Origin: an uncultured Clostridia bacterium
GTDB lineage: Bacteria > Bacillota > Clostridia > UMGS1883
Assembly: GCA_947589005.1 (NCBI GenBank)
Contig: CANPZO010000019.1
Location: 1-50,361 of the forward strand
DNA: 50,361 nucleotides
Direction: 5' to 3'
Every line of letters starts with the position of its first letter. Within the stretch, counting starts at the first letter, position 1. The notes below the pieces were generated by a model. It made no database searches, was not told where the DNA came from, and was given only the letters and a program-made list of their open reading frames with translations. The translations under genes were made by a program, and so were the position numbers. Positions 1-9,038 of this stretch are shown piece after piece.

Positions 1-59
1 TAAAATATACTTATACTTTTTTGGGAAACACATTTAAAAAGATTAAAGGAGCATTTGAC

Positions 60-323
60 ATGGTATCTAAAGAGATAGTTGTACAAAATCAAGTTGGACT
101 TCATGCGCGTCCCGCAACATTCTTTATCCAGAAGGCCACTGAATTTAAGTCCTCTATTTGGGTAACCAAGGATGACCGCAGGATAAACGCAAAAAGTCTC
201 CTCGGCGTTCTCTCCCTTGGCGTTACGAGAGGGACCACTATCACTGTGACCGCCGATGGTCCGGACGAGCAGGAGGCTGTTGACGCGCTCGACGCTCTTA
301 TAGCTTCCAACTTTGCCGACTGA
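60..323 (+). CDS. ptsH: Phosphocarrier protein HPr
   Basis: 87 aa. HPr carries phosphate from enzyme I to the sugar-specific EII proteins of the phosphotransferase system in the cytoplasm; in Firmicutes it is also phosphorylated on Ser46 by HPr kinase for catabolite control. The active-site motif GLHARPA places His15, and INAKSLLGV places Ser46, so this is HPr and not the His-less paralogue Crh. The start is the ATG at 60, preceded by AAAGGAG; in-frame codons upstream lack a ribosome site. Length is normal for the family. No ptsI lies downstream: a weak hairpin and the mgtE leader follow. Confidence 0.95.
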   Translation: MVSKEIVVQNQVGLHARPATFFIQKATEFKSSIWVTKDDRRINAKSLLGVLSLGVTRGTTITVTADGPDEQEAVDALDALIASNFAD

Positions 324-340
324 GGATATTCGTGTTAATT

Positions 341-369
341 AAAGGGCTGTTCGTAAGAATGGTCCTTTT
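341..369 (+). terminator. Weak terminator-like hairpin after ptsH
   Basis: AAAGGGC (341-347) can pair with GTCCTTT (362-368, one G-T pair), followed by TTTTGTG. The stem is short, so termination is probably partial. Confidence 0.35.
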
Positions 370-384
370 GTGTCAATGCTCACA

Positions 385-463
385 TTAAGCACAGGGGAGT
401 CGAACAACGCGACGGTTTAAAGCGGCGAAATTTCCCCAATGCTTCGTTAAAAATGCTCGGAAG
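385..463 (+). repeat. Dispersed intergenic repeat, copy A
   Basis: 79 bases that recur at 18016-18094 with 5 mismatches (about 94% identity by eye). It starts TTAAGCACAGG and ends AATGCTCGGAAG, and contains a local stem (GGGGA...TCCCC). Here it precedes the mgtE leader; the second copy lies in the leader of a minus-strand gene in the opposite orientation to transcription, which favours a mobile or repetitive element over a gene-specific regulator. Confidence 0.75.
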
Positions 464-484
464 TTAAACGAAAGGAGTGGTTTC

Positions 485-562
485 ATGGACGCTGGCGGTA
501 ATAGCGGCGCCGTAGGACGAGGTCTGGCAGTCCGTGAGACTGCCCTGACACGGCGCGGATAA
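485..562 (+). CDS. Putative 25-aa leader peptide of mgtE
   Basis: Short ORF with an excellent ribosome site (AAAGGAG, 7 bases before the ATG). The peptide begins MDAGGNSGAVGRGLAVRE and ends in RRG. Its start resembles the pore motif of MgtE itself (MDTGGNCG...RGISLGE at residues 324-346 of the downstream protein). The coding sequence contains two nested stems (507-513/550-556 and 526-532/538-544), and its stop codon is in the loop of a competing hairpin (552-558/574-580). This suggests translation of the peptide controls mgtE. Alternatively it is a decayed mgtE fragment. The function is inference. Confidence 0.5.
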   Translation: MDAGGNSGAVGRGLAVRETALTRRG

Positions 563-626
563 ACCTGTTTTTTCCGCGCCCCTCAATACGACGCCTCCTT
601 TATGTTTATTACATAATATAAGGAGG
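507..626 (+). promoter_or_regulatory. Structured mgtE leader with sequestered ribosome site
   Basis: Three stems are visible. (1) GCGCCGT 507-513 with ACGGCGC 550-556, enclosing GGCAGTC 526-532 with GACTGCC 538-544. (2) GGCGCGG 552-558 with CCGCGCC 574-580, which cannot form together with stem 1. (3) CCTCCTT 594-600 with AAGGAGG 620-626, which hides the mgtE Shine-Dalgarno. The layout fits translational attenuation. I do not recognise the M-box consensus here. Confidence 0.55.
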
Positions 627-633
627 TATTTTT

Positions 634-2010
634 ATGCCCGAAGAATTTTCCGCTGTTTTAAACACCATCACCGCGCTTCTGGAAAATAAGCGTTACGCCT
701 CCATCAAGGACATTCTCGGCACCCTCAAGGCGGCCGACGTGGCGGCCATGTTTGACGAGCTTGGGCCGGAGAAGCTTTCGGTTTTGTTCCGCCTCCTCCC
801 CAAGGAGCAGGCGGCGGAGACCTTTGTCGAGATGGACGAGGACGCCCAGGAGCTTTTGATACGCTCGTTCAGCGACAGCGAGCTGAAAGCGGTGCTGGAC
901 GAGATGTACGTGGACGACGCCGTTGACCTTATAGAGGAAATGCCGGCCAATGTGGTGAAGCGCATCCTCCGTCAGGCGGACCCCGAGACCAGAAAATCCA
1001 TCAACGAAATACTTAAGTACCCCGAGGACAGCGCCGGCAGCATAATGACGACGGAGTACGTATCCCTGCGCCCCAAGATGACCATAGGCGAGGCCATAAA
1101 ACGCATACGCCGGGTCGGTGTGGACAAGGAGACCATCAACAACTGCTTTGTCACCGACGACAGCAGGCTCCTGCTGGGGCAGATATCCATACAGGACATT
1201 ATCCTCGCCGACGAGGACGAGCTTGTGGGCGACGTGATGGACCAGAACATCATTTACGCCGAGACCACCGAGGACCGTGAGCCGGTTGCCCAGAGCTTCG
1301 CAAAATACGATTTGATGGTAATGCCGGTCGTGGACGAGGAAAAGCGGCTGGTGGGCATAGTCACCTTCGACGACGTAATGGACGTACTGGAGGAGGAGAC
1401 CACCGAGGACATCGAAAAGATGGCCGCCATCGTGCCCGTGGACCGTCCCTATCTGAAAACCGGAGTTTTCGAAACCTTTAAAAGCCGCATACCCTGGCTG
1501 CTTCTGCTGATGATATCAGCGACGTTCACGGGGATAATCATAACCTCGTTCGAGGACGCGCTCGCGGCGCAGATGGCGCTGAGCGCCTTTATCCCGATGC
1601 TGATGGACACCGGCGGCAACTGCGGAAGTCAGGCCAGCGTCACCATCATTCGCGGCATCTCTCTGGGGGAAATAGAGTTTTCCGACCTGCCGAAGGTGAT
1701 GTGGAAGGAGCTGCGGGTGGCCCTGGTGTGCAGCATCGTGCTGGCGGCGGCCAACTTTGCCAAGATAATGCTTTTTGACCGTCTCGTGCTGGGCAACACC
1801 GACCTGACGATGTCCGTGGCGGCGGTAATATGTCTGACCCTTGTGCTCACGGTCTGCGTGGCGAAGCTGGTGGGCTGCGTGCTGCCAATGCTGGCGAAGA
1901 AGCTGGGCTTCGACCCGGCGGTTATGGCCAGCCCGTTTATAACGACCATCGTGGACGCGCTTTCGCTTATGATATATTTTCAGTTTGCGAAAATCATACT
2001 TAGGATATAA
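634..2010 (+). CDS. mgtE: Magnesium transporter MgtE
   Basis: 458 aa, the usual size. MgtE is an Mg2+-gated Mg2+ channel of the cytoplasmic membrane. Domain order is canonical: cytosolic alpha-helical N domain (about 1-130), paired CBS domains (about 135-260) that sense Mg2+, then five membrane segments (about 285-457). The pore signature PMLMDTGGNCGSQAS is at 322-335, and the conserved pore Asp in TTIVDALSL is D441. The Shine-Dalgarno AGGAGG at 621-626 lies 7 bases before the ATG and is paired with CCTCCT upstream, so translation may be gated. The gene ends in a bidirectional terminator shared with uvrA. Confidence 0.95.
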   Translation: MPEEFSAVLNTITALLENKRYASIKDILGTLKAADVAAMFDELGPEKLSVLFRLLPKEQAAETFVEMDEDAQELLIRSFSDSELKAVLDEMYVDDAVDLIEEMPANVVKRILRQADPETRKSINEILKYPEDSAGSIMTTEYVSLRPKMTIGEAIKRIRRVGVDKETINNCFVTDDSRLLLGQISIQDIILADEDELVGDVMDQNIIYAETTEDREPVAQSFAKYDLMVMPVVDEEKRLVGIVTFDDVMDVLEEETTEDIEKMAAIVPVDRPYLKTGVFETFKSRIPWLLLLMISATFTGIIITSFEDALAAQMALSAFIPMLMDTGGNCGSQASVTIIRGISLGEIEFSDLPKVMWKELRVALVCSIVLAAANFAKIMLFDRLVLGNTDLTMSVAAVICLTLVLTVCVAKLVGCVLPMLAKKLGFDPAVMASPFITTIVDALSLMIYFQFAKIILRI

Positions 2011-2040
2011 AATCAGGCCCGCGCTTGCGGGCCTGATTTT
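2009..2040. terminator. Bidirectional terminator between mgtE and uvrA
   Basis: AAAATCAGGCCCGC (2009-2022), loop GCTT, GCGGGCCTGATTTT (2027-2040): perfect 14-bp stem with A/T flanks on both sides. It overlaps the stop codons of the two converging genes. Confidence 0.9.
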
Positions 2041-4867
2041 ATAATATTTTTTTCAAGAACTGGCCCGTATACGACCCTTCGCAGGCGGCCACCTCCTCGG
2101 GGGTGCCGGCGGCCACTATTTCGCCTCCCCGGTCGCCCCCCTCGGGGCCGAGGTCAATGATATAGTCGGCGGTCTTGATGACGTCCAGATTGTGCTCAAT
2201 CACCACGACGGTATTGCCGGTGTCCACAAGGCATTGAAGCACATCTATCAGCTTGTGCACATCGGAAACGTGAAGGCCGGTGGTGGGCTCGTCCAGAATA
2301 TATATGGTGCGTCCCGTGGAACGGCGGCTGAGCTCGGTGGCCAGCTTTACCCTCTGGGCCTCGCCGCCGGAAAGGGTGGTGGACGACTGGCCCAGCTTTA
2401 TATACCCCAGACCGACGTCGTAGAGGGTCTGTATTTTCCGCCTTATCCTCGGAATATTGTCGAAAAATTCCAGCGCCTCCTCCACGGTCATGTCCAGAAC
2501 CTCGTAAATATTCTTGCCCTTAAACCTGACCTCAAGGGTCTCGCGGTTGTATCGCTTGCCCTTGCAGACCTCGCAGGGCACGTACACGTCCGGAAGGAAG
2601 TGCATTTCTATTTTGATTATGCCGTCGCCGCTGCAAGCCTCGCACCTGCCGCCGCGGACGTTGAAGCTGAACCGTCCCGAGCCGTAGCCCCGGGCCTTAG
2701 CCTCGTTGGTGGCGGCGAATATCTCCCGTATATCCCCGAAAACGCCGGTGTAAGTCGCGGGATTTGAACGGGGAGTGCGGCCTATGGGCGACTGGTCGAT
2801 GTTGATGACCTTGTCAAGGTGCTCGACGCCGTCGATACCGCCGTGTCTGCCGGGAATGACATGGCTGTGGTTCAAATCCCGGCTCAGGCGCTTGGAGATT
2901 ATCTCGTTCACAAGGGAGCTTTTTCCGCTGCCGCTCACGCCGGTTACGCAGACGAACTGGCCCAGAGGAATACTGACCTCAAGATTTTTGAGGTTGTTTT
3001 CCGCCGCGCCGTGGACGGTCAGCCAGCGGCCGGTCAGAGGGCGCCTCTCCTTTGGCACGTCAATATGTCTGCGGCCGCTGAGATAGTCGCCGGTAATTGA
3101 GGCGGGGGTGTTCTTTATGTCCTCCACGGTGCCGGCGGCCACTATCTCGCCGCCGTGAATACCCGCCCCGGGGCCGACGTCCACGATGTAGTCGGCGGCG
3201 TACATGGTGTCCTCGTCATGCTCCACCACAATGAGGGTATTGCCCATGTCGCGGAGGTTTTTGAGGGCGTCAAGAAGCTTGTTGTTGTCCCTCTGATGAA
3301 GGCCGATGCTGGGCTCGTCAAGGATATACAGCACTCCCACCAGACCGGAGCCTATCTGGGTGGCCAGCCTTATGCGCTGGGCCTCGCCGCCAGAAAGCGT
3401 TCCCGCGCTGCGGGAAAGGGTCAGATAATCGAGGCCCACGTTTTTAAGGAAGCCCAGGCGGGCGTTTATCTCCTTGAGTATCTGCTCGGCGATTATGGCG
3501 TCATTTTTACCGAACTTGAGGCCGTTAAAGAACTTCAGCGCCTGCGTCACGTCCAGCGAGCAGACCTCGTCGATGTTCTTGCCGCCCACGGTGACGGCAA
3601 GACTTTCCTTTTTCAGCCGCTTTCCGTGGCAGACATGGCACTCGGACTCCCGCATAAGAGGCTCGATGTCCATCTTTGACCACATACTGTCGGTTTGTTC
3701 GTACCGCCGCTGGAGGTTGTTCACAAGTCCCTCGAAGGGAGCGCGCTGGCGGTGTATTTTTCCGTTGCGGTAAAATTCCAGGTCCAGGGGTTCGCCCTTC
3801 GTACCGAAGAGGAAAAGGTTGATTATCTCCTTTGGCAGGGTCTTGACAGGCACGTCAAGGCGAAAGTTGTACTTCTTCGCCATGGCGCGGTAGTAGGCGT
3901 TGGCGATGCTGTCCTCCTTGTCGGCGGCGCGCCAGCCGCTGACGGCAAAGGCCCCTTCAAGGACCGAAAGCTCGTCGCTTATAATGACCAGCTCCGGATC
4001 CACCCGCTTAAGGCTGCCTATGCCTCCGCACTGGGGACAGGCGCCGAAGGGACTGTTGAAAGAGAAGGTCCTTGGCGACAGCTCGTCAATGCTGATGCCG
4101 CAGTCCGGACAGGCGTAGTTTTGCGAAAAGGTAAGCTCCTCCTCCCCATTCAAAACTATGACCGTTCCGTCGCTGAGATGGAGAGCCAGCTCGATAGAGT
4201 CGGTAAGGCGCTTGCGTATATCGGGACGGACCACAAGGCGGTCTATTACTATCTCTATATTGTGTCTTTTATTTTTTTCGAGGGATATGTCCTCGGTGAG
4301 CTCATAGAGGTGGCCGTCCACCCTGACGCGGACGTAACCGCTCTTTTTGGCGTCCTCGAAAATCTTCACGTGCTCGCCCTTTTTTGCCCTTATGACAGGG
4401 GCCAGTATATGAAGGCGGCTGCCCTCGTCAAGTGAAAGTATCTGGTCCACTATCTGGTCCACGGACTGCTGCTTTATCTCACGGCCGCACTTGGGGCAGT
4501 GAGGGATACCGACTCTCGCGAAAAGCAGCCGCAGATAGTCGTATATTTCCGTAACCGTGCCCACGGTGGAGCGGGGGTTTTTATTGGTCGTTTTCTGGTC
4601 GATGCTGATGGCGGGGCTGAGGCCCTCAATAAATTCCACGTCCGGCTTTTCCATCTGTCCGAGGAACATCCTGGCGTAGGCCGAAAGCGACTCGACGTAT
4701 CTCCGCTGTCCCTCGGCGTATATGGTGTCAAAAGCCAGCGAGGTCTTGCCGCTGCCGCTGACGCCGGTGAAAACCACCAGCTTGTCCCGAGGGATTTCCA
4801 AATCTATATTTTTCAGGTTGTTTTCCTTGGCGCCTTTGATTATCAGCTTGTTATCCTTATTTGTCAC
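2039..4867 (-). CDS. uvrA: Excinuclease ABC subunit A
   Basis: 942 aa. UvrA is the damage-sensing ATPase of nucleotide excision repair; it loads UvrB on DNA lesions. Two ABC ATPase modules are visible: Walker A GVSGSGKT at 35-42 and a second GVSGSGKS in the C-terminal half, each followed by an LSGGEAQR signature and ILDEP Walker B. Zinc-binding Cys pairs are present (CPKCG, CPDCG/CPQCG, and CEAC...CEVC). The start is GTG at 4867, overlapping the uvrB stop as GTGA, so the two are translationally coupled in the order uvrB-uvrA. Confidence 0.97.
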   Translation of the reverse strand: MTNKDNKLIIKGAKENNLKNIDLEIPRDKLVVFTGVSGSGKTSLAFDTIYAEGQRRYVESLSAYARMFLGQMEKPDVEFIEGLSPAISIDQKTTNKNPRSTVGTVTEIYDYLRLLFARVGIPHCPKCGREIKQQSVDQIVDQILSLDEGSRLHILAPVIRAKKGEHVKIFEDAKKSGYVRVRVDGHLYELTEDISLEKNKRHNIEIVIDRLVVRPDIRKRLTDSIELALHLSDGTVIVLNGEEELTFSQNYACPDCGISIDELSPRTFSFNSPFGACPQCGGIGSLKRVDPELVIISDELSVLEGAFAVSGWRAADKEDSIANAYYRAMAKKYNFRLDVPVKTLPKEIINLFLFGTKGEPLDLEFYRNGKIHRQRAPFEGLVNNLQRRYEQTDSMWSKMDIEPLMRESECHVCHGKRLKKESLAVTVGGKNIDEVCSLDVTQALKFFNGLKFGKNDAIIAEQILKEINARLGFLKNVGLDYLTLSRSAGTLSGGEAQRIRLATQIGSGLVGVLYILDEPSIGLHQRDNNKLLDALKNLRDMGNTLIVVEHDEDTMYAADYIVDVGPGAGIHGGEIVAAGTVEDIKNTPASITGDYLSGRRHIDVPKERRPLTGRWLTVHGAAENNLKNLEVSIPLGQFVCVTGVSGSGKSSLVNEIISKRLSRDLNHSHVIPGRHGGIDGVEHLDKVINIDQSPIGRTPRSNPATYTGVFGDIREIFAATNEAKARGYGSGRFSFNVRGGRCEACSGDGIIKIEMHFLPDVYVPCEVCKGKRYNRETLEVRFKGKNIYEVLDMTVEEALEFFDNIPRIRRKIQTLYDVGLGYIKLGQSSTTLSGGEAQRVKLATELSRRSTGRTIYILDEPTTGLHVSDVHKLIDVLQCLVDTGNTVVVIEHNLDVIKTADYIIDLGPEGGDRGGEIVAAGTPEEVAACEGSYTGQFLKKIL

Positions 4868-6807
4868 TTTAATTCACCCTTCAGTCTCTTTATCTTATCA
4901 CGAAGCTTGGCCGCGTCCTCAAAGCGCAGCTCCTGAGCGGCCAACTGCATCTCGTTGGTCAGCTTTGCGATGACGTATGTGACGTCTGCCTTTTCCTCCG
5001 GCTCCTCGCCGGGCTTGACGGCGGCGATAACGTCGCTTACGGCCTTTTGTATGGTTTTGGGCACAATGCCGTTATCTTTATTATACTTGTCCTGTATGGC
5101 GCGGCGGCGGTTGGTCTCGTCTATGGCGCGCTTCATGGACTCGGTCTCGGCGTCGGCGTACATTATGACCTTGCCCTCGGCGTTGCGGGCCGCACGGCCT
5201 ATGGTCTGTATCAGAGACGTCTCGCTTCTAAGAAAGCCCTCCTTGTCCGCGTCGAGTATGGCCACGAGAGACACCTCCGGCAAATCAAGGCCCTCACGGA
5301 GAAGATTTATGCCCACGAGCACATCGAACACTCCCAGCCGCAGGTCGCGGACTATTTCCATACGCTCCAGAGTTTCCACGTCGGAGTGCATATACTTGAC
5401 CTTTACCCCCATAGTGCGCAGATAGTCGGTGAGGTCCTCGGCCATTTTTTTGGTGAGCGTGGTGACAAGCACCCTTTCCCGCCGGTCGGCGCGGGCATAT
5501 ATCTCGCCCAGAAGGTCGTCTATCTGGCCCTTTACCGGACGGACGATTATCTCGGGGTCGAGGAGGCCCGTCGGACGGATTACCTGCTCGGCAATGTTTT
5601 TTGACAGGCCCCTCTCGTAATCCGCGGGAGTGGCGCTGACATAAATGGTCTGGTTGAGCCGCTCGTTAAACTCCTTAAAGTTAAGGGGCCGGTTATCCAG
5701 AGCCGATGGCAGACGAAAGCCGTAATCCACAAGATTTTGTTTACGGCTGCGGTCGCCGTTGTACATGGCCCGAAGCTGCGGTATGGTGACGTGGCTCTCG
5801 TCCACCACAAGCAAAAAGTCCTTGGGGAAGTAATCGAGGAGCGTATACGGAGCACTGCCGGCGGGACGGCCGCTGATGTGGCGGCTGTAGTTTTCGATGC
5901 CGCTGCAATAGCCCACCTCCCGCATCATTTCTATGTCGTAGTTGGTGCGCTCCTCAAGGCGCTGCGCCTCCACAAGCTTGTTGTTGGCCCTGAGCTCGCG
6001 CAGGCGGTCCTCCAGCTCCGCCTGTATGCCGTATATGGCGGCCTCAAGCTTGTCGTTGGTGGTTACATAGTGGGAGGCCGGAAAAATGGCCACATGGCTT
6101 CGGCTGCCCAAAATCTCGCCGGTGAGGGAGTCTATCTCGGTTATCCGGTCTATCTCGTCCCCGAAAAACTCCACCCTTATGGCATTCTTTTCGGTGTTGG
6201 CGGGGATTATTTCGAGCACGTCCCCACGGACACGGAACTTGCCGCGGACAAAATTTATGTCGTTGCGCTGATACTGCATTTCGATAAGACGGGAAATCAC
6301 CTCGTCCCTGTCCTTGACCATGCCGGGCCTGAGCGACAGCAGCATATCTCTATAGTCGTTGGGGTCGCCCAAGCCGTAAATACAGCTCACCGAAGCCACC
6401 ACTATCACGTCCCGCCTTTCAAAGAGGGCGCTGGTGGCGCTGTGGCGGAGCTTGTCTATCTCCTCGTTGGTCTGGGCGTCCTTTTCTATATAGGTGTCGC
6501 TGGCGGCGATATATGCCTCGGGCTGGTAGTAGTCGTAAAAGCTGACGAAATATTCCACGGCGTTGTTGGGAAAAAGCTCCTTAAACTCGCTGCAAAGCTG
6601 GGCCGCCAGAATTTTATTGTGGGCCAGCACAAGGGTGGGCTTATTTATGCGTTCTATCACGTTAGCCACGGTAAAGGTCTTGCCGCTGCCGGTAACGCCG
6701 AGAAGGGTCTGGGCGGCATAGCCGTTTTTCAGGCCCTGTACAAGGCTTTCAATGGCTTGGGGCTGGTCGCCCGTGGGCTTATAGTCTGAAACAAGTTGAA
6801 AGTCCAT
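4864..6807 (-). CDS. uvrB: Excinuclease ABC subunit B
   Basis: 647 aa. UvrB is the helicase-like subunit that verifies the lesion and recruits UvrC. Walker A GVTGSGKT at 37-44, the beta-hairpin region with YYQPEAYI, the DESH box, the motif V/VI region ([21 protein letters not shown]), and a C-terminal UVR motif ([15 protein letters not shown]) are all present. The ATG at 6807 ([11 protein letters not shown]) matches the family N-terminus; an upstream in-frame codon would extend across the promoter. Transcription is from a consensus promoter with an embedded SOS box. Confidence 0.97.
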   Translation of the reverse strand: MDFQLVSDYKPTGDQPQAIESLVQGLKNGYAAQTLLGVTGSGKTFTVANVIERINKPTLVLAHNKILAAQLCSEFKELFPNNAVEYFVSFYDYYQPEAYIAASDTYIEKDAQTNEEIDKLRHSATSALFERRDVIVVASVSCIYGLGDPNDYRDMLLSLRPGMVKDRDEVISRLIEMQYQRNDINFVRGKFRVRGDVLEIIPANTEKNAIRVEFFGDEIDRITEIDSLTGEILGSRSHVAIFPASHYVTTNDKLEAAIYGIQAELEDRLRELRANNKLVEAQRLEERTNYDIEMMREVGYCSGIENYSRHISGRPAGSAPYTLLDYFPKDFLLVVDESHVTIPQLRAMYNGDRSRKQNLVDYGFRLPSALDNRPLNFKEFNERLNQTIYVSATPADYERGLSKNIAEQVIRPTGLLDPEIIVRPVKGQIDDLLGEIYARADRRERVLVTTLTKKMAEDLTDYLRTMGVKVKYMHSDVETLERMEIVRDLRLGVFDVLVGINLLREGLDLPEVSLVAILDADKEGFLRSETSLIQTIGRAARNAEGKVIMYADAETESMKRAIDETNRRRAIQDKYNKDNGIVPKTIQKAVSDVIAAVKPGEEPEEKADVTYVIAKLTNEMQLAAQELRFEDAAKLRDKIKRLKGELK

Positions 6808-6825
6808 TTCATCACATCCACATAG

Positions 6826-6854
6826 ATTATACACGAACTTTTGTTCGCTGTCAA
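6826..6854 (-). promoter_or_regulatory. uvrBA promoter with LexA/DinR SOS box
   Basis: On the minus strand TTGACA (6854-6849), 17 bases, TATAAT (6831-6826). The spacer contains the perfect palindrome CGAACTTTTGTTCG (6834-6847), which matches the Gram-positive SOS operator (GAAC-N4-GTTC). Repressor bound here would cover the promoter, so uvrBA should be induced by DNA damage. Confidence 0.9.
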
Positions 6855-6877
6855 GCGGTTTTTGAAAATTTATTTAA

Positions 6878-7540
6878 TCAGCGGTGTTCGCGGTTATGCC
6901 CCAGCGGGCACACCCTCATGCACACTCCGCATACCGCGCCGCGGCCGATGCTTTGAAACTCTTTTTTCATATACTCGCTGCAGGCCCGGGCGTCGAAAAT
7001 CTCATGGCGCTCCATGCCGGGCACATAGTTCACGCCACGTATCGCCAGGGCGGAGCAGCTTTCGGCGCAGATATTGCAGCCGCCGCATTGGTCACGGTAT
7101 TCGTGCTCCGCCACGGGCAGAGGCGCGTCGGTGAACACCGTCCCGAGCCGAACCCGCGGCCCGTACTTATATGAAAGGAAAAGGGCGCTTTTCCCGATAC
7201 TGCCCAAACCCGCCCGAACAGCGCATTTTTTGTGGCTGAAGCGTCCGGCGTACTCCCCCACCGACTGACTGGCCGGCACCGCAGCCGCCCGGTATCCGCT
7301 CCTGTTCAGGAACAGCACCAGCTTTTCCGCGGCGCGGTCTATATAGGCGTTCACCGTCCGGTAGTGGTGGAAATATGTCTTGGTGGGGCCGTCCTCTATC
7401 TCGTCCACCACAGCGTCGGACAGCCGTATGACCAGCGTAACGGCATATCGGAGCCCCTCGAAAGGCGTATCCTCGTTATACGAAAACCCCGCCTCAGAAA
7501 CGAGCTCCTCCTCCAAAAGCTTTTTTATCTCTCGCTCCAC
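6878..7540 (-). CDS. QueG-like 4Fe-4S double-cluster protein
   Basis: 220 aa. The C-terminal part has two ferredoxin-type Cys sets (CGGCNICAESC and CGVCMRVCPLG) as in epoxyqueuosine reductase QueG and related 4Fe-4S double-cluster proteins, and the middle contains the RAGLGSIGKSALFLS segment typical of that group. It is much shorter than QueG (about 300-380 aa) and lacks the C-terminal HEAT-like part, so it is probably not a true queuosine enzyme. The start is GTG at 7540 after GGGGGG. Divergently transcribed from the DUF4364 gene. The reaction is unknown. Confidence 0.7.
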   Translation of the reverse strand: MEREIKKLLEEELVSEAGFSYNEDTPFEGLRYAVTLVIRLSDAVVDEIEDGPTKTYFHHYRTVNAYIDRAAEKLVLFLNRSGYRAAAVPASQSVGEYAGRFSHKKCAVRAGLGSIGKSALFLSYKYGPRVRLGTVFTDAPLPVAEHEYRDQCGGCNICAESCSALAIRGVNYVPGMERHEIFDARACSEYMKKEFQSIGRGAVCGVCMRVCPLGHNREHR

Positions 7541-7575
7541 CTCGTCGCCCCCCTATAATATTTGTTATAAGAAGA

Positions 7576-7604
7576 ATTATACCACAAAATTAAAAAAATT
7601 GCAA
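7576..7604 (-). promoter_or_regulatory. Promoter of the QueG-like gene
   Basis: Minus strand TTGCAA (7604-7599), 17 bases, TATAAT (7581-7576). Confidence 0.7.
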
Positions 7605-7633
7605 AGAATATATAGAAAAATTTAAAAAAATAT

Positions 7634-7641
7634 GCTATAAT
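7634..7641 (+). promoter_or_regulatory. Extended -10 promoter of the DUF4364 gene
   Basis: TGCTATAAT (TG extension plus TATAAT at 7636-7641) 18 bases before the start; no good -35, as is common with extended -10 promoters. Confidence 0.55.
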
Positions 7642-7659
7642 CATAACGGAGGTGTAAAC

Positions 7660-8187
7660 ATGGGCTATCATTTTGAAGAACTTACCGACATAAAATTATT
7701 ATTACTTAAAACCATACAATATTTCAAGGACGCCATTCCCGAAAGTATATTGACCGACACCATACTCGCCAATAATTACGCCAACTATTTTGATTTGGAG
7801 CAGGCCCTTTACGAGCTGACGGAGAACCGGCTGGTGACCTATTACGAGGAGGGCGAACGGAAATTCAGCCTCACCCGTCTCGGCGAGGAGGCCCTTGCGG
7901 GATTTTCCTACAGAATACCCAAGTCGGTCTGCGAAAAGCTGTATCAGACCGTGCGTATAAAAATCAGGGAGTATCAAAACGAGCTCAGCCTTATCGCCGA
8001 CTATGAGCATACCGGCGAAACGGACTATACCGTAAAGCTGGGCATCATGGAGGGCGGATATGAAATATTCACCGTCTCCCTCTCCCTTTTCGACGAAAAA
8101 ATGGCGAAAAGCGTATGCCGTGAGTTCAAACGCTCGCCCCAAACGCTGTATACGGAAATATTGTCCGTGCTGCTGAAAGAACAGTAA
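7660..8187 (+). CDS. DUF4364 family protein (winged-helix-like)
   Basis: 175 aa. Matches the Firmicute DUF4364 family from memory: a short N-terminal region with a winged-helix look (residues about 8-85: LLLLKTIQYF, ALYELTENRLV, FSLTRLGEEAL) and a C-terminal alpha/beta part (EYQNELSLIAD...EIFTVSLSLF). The N-terminal half suggests DNA binding, but no regulator role is proven for the family. Start ATG at 7660 after GGAGGTGTAAAC. A spacer with a promoter separates it from the following gene. Confidence 0.75.
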   Translation: MGYHFEELTDIKLLLLKTIQYFKDAIPESILTDTILANNYANYFDLEQALYELTENRLVTYYEEGERKFSLTRLGEEALAGFSYRIPKSVCEKLYQTVRIKIREYQNELSLIADYEHTGETDYTVKLGIMEGGYEIFTVSLSLFDEKMAKSVCREFKRSPQTLYTEILSVLLKEQ

Positions 8188-8266
8188 ACGAAAAAAATTA
8201 TATAAATTTCCAAAAATGGCTTGTCTTTTTTGGTGAAATTGCTGCATTAATAATTTAAAATATCAC

Positions 8267-8295
8267 TTGATAAAATTAGTAAAAAATGTTAAAAT
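8267..8295 (+). promoter_or_regulatory. Promoter of the IscU-like/GGGtGRT pair
   Basis: TTGATA (8267-8272), 17 bases, TAAAAT (8290-8295), in an A/T-rich stretch before the strong ribosome site AAAGGAG at 8312-8318. Confidence 0.7.
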
Positions 8296-8327
8296 AGAAA
8301 TAACAATTGCGAAAGGAGATCGTCAAT

Positions 8328-9020
8328 ATGAACTATTCAAAAGAAGTTGAGAATATGTGCTGTGTTGCCAAGGGCGTTGCCCACGAGCCGGCGCCTATTC
8401 CTCAAGAAGGCGCTTGGACTTATTCCAAGCAGATCACGGATATTTACGGACTCACCCACGGCATAGGCTGGTGCGCTCCTCAGCAGGGCGCCTGCAAGCT
8501 GACCCTTAACGTTAAGGGCGGCGTTATTGAGGAAGCTCTCGTTGAGACCATCGGCTGCTCGGGCATGACCCACAGCGCCGCCATGGCCGCCGAGGTTCTC
8601 CCCGGAAAGACCATTCTCGAAGCACTCAACACCGACCTTGTATGCGACGCCATCAACACCGCCATGCGCGAGCTGTTCCTGCAAATCGTATACGGCAGAA
8701 CTCAAACAGCCTTCAGCGAGGGCGGACTTCCCATCGGCGCGGGTCTCGAGGACCTGGGCAAGGGACTTCGTTCTCAGGTGGGCACCCTCTACAGCACCAA
8801 GGCCAAGGGTCCCCGTTATCTGGAGTTGGCCGAGGGCTACATCACCAAAATCGGTCTGGACAAGGACGGCCTTATCATCGGTTATAAGTTCGTTCACCTC
8901 GGAAAGATGATGGAGTCTATCCGCAAGGGCATGGACGCCAACGAGGCCATGGAAAAGGCCAGCGGTCAGTACGGCAGATTTGACGAGGCGGTCAAGGTAA
9001 TTGACCCCCGTGTAGAATAA
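8328..9020 (+). CDS. IscU-like iron-sulfur scaffold-type protein
   Basis: 230 aa. The segment from about residue 45 to 155 resembles the NifU/IscU N-terminal fold: GWCAPQQGACKLTLNVKGG, then VETIGCSGMTHSAAMAAEVL, then LVCDAINTAMRELF, with Cys residues in places where IscU holds its cluster. It lacks the classical IscU C-terminus. The partner is the GGGtGRT protein 18 bases downstream, an association I recognise from anaerobic Clostridia; the joint function is unknown, though Fe-S handling is plausible. The start is the ATG at 8328 with AAAGGAG 9 bases upstream. Codon choice is biased towards C-ending codons, suggesting high expression. Confidence 0.75.
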   Translation: MNYSKEVENMCCVAKGVAHEPAPIPQEGAWTYSKQITDIYGLTHGIGWCAPQQGACKLTLNVKGGVIEEALVETIGCSGMTHSAAMAAEVLPGKTILEALNTDLVCDAINTAMRELFLQIVYGRTQTAFSEGGLPIGAGLEDLGKGLRSQVGTLYSTKAKGPRYLELAEGYITKIGLDKDGLIIGYKFVHLGKMMESIRKGMDANEAMEKASGQYGRFDEAVKVIDPRVE

Positions 9021-9038
9021 GAGAGGAGGAAACACAAA

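Noticed and set aside
464-633. M-box magnesium riboswitch before mgtE
   Set aside because: The conserved M-box blocks (such as GTTAGGTGAGGCTCCT) are not present; the leader has a peptide ORF and other stems instead.
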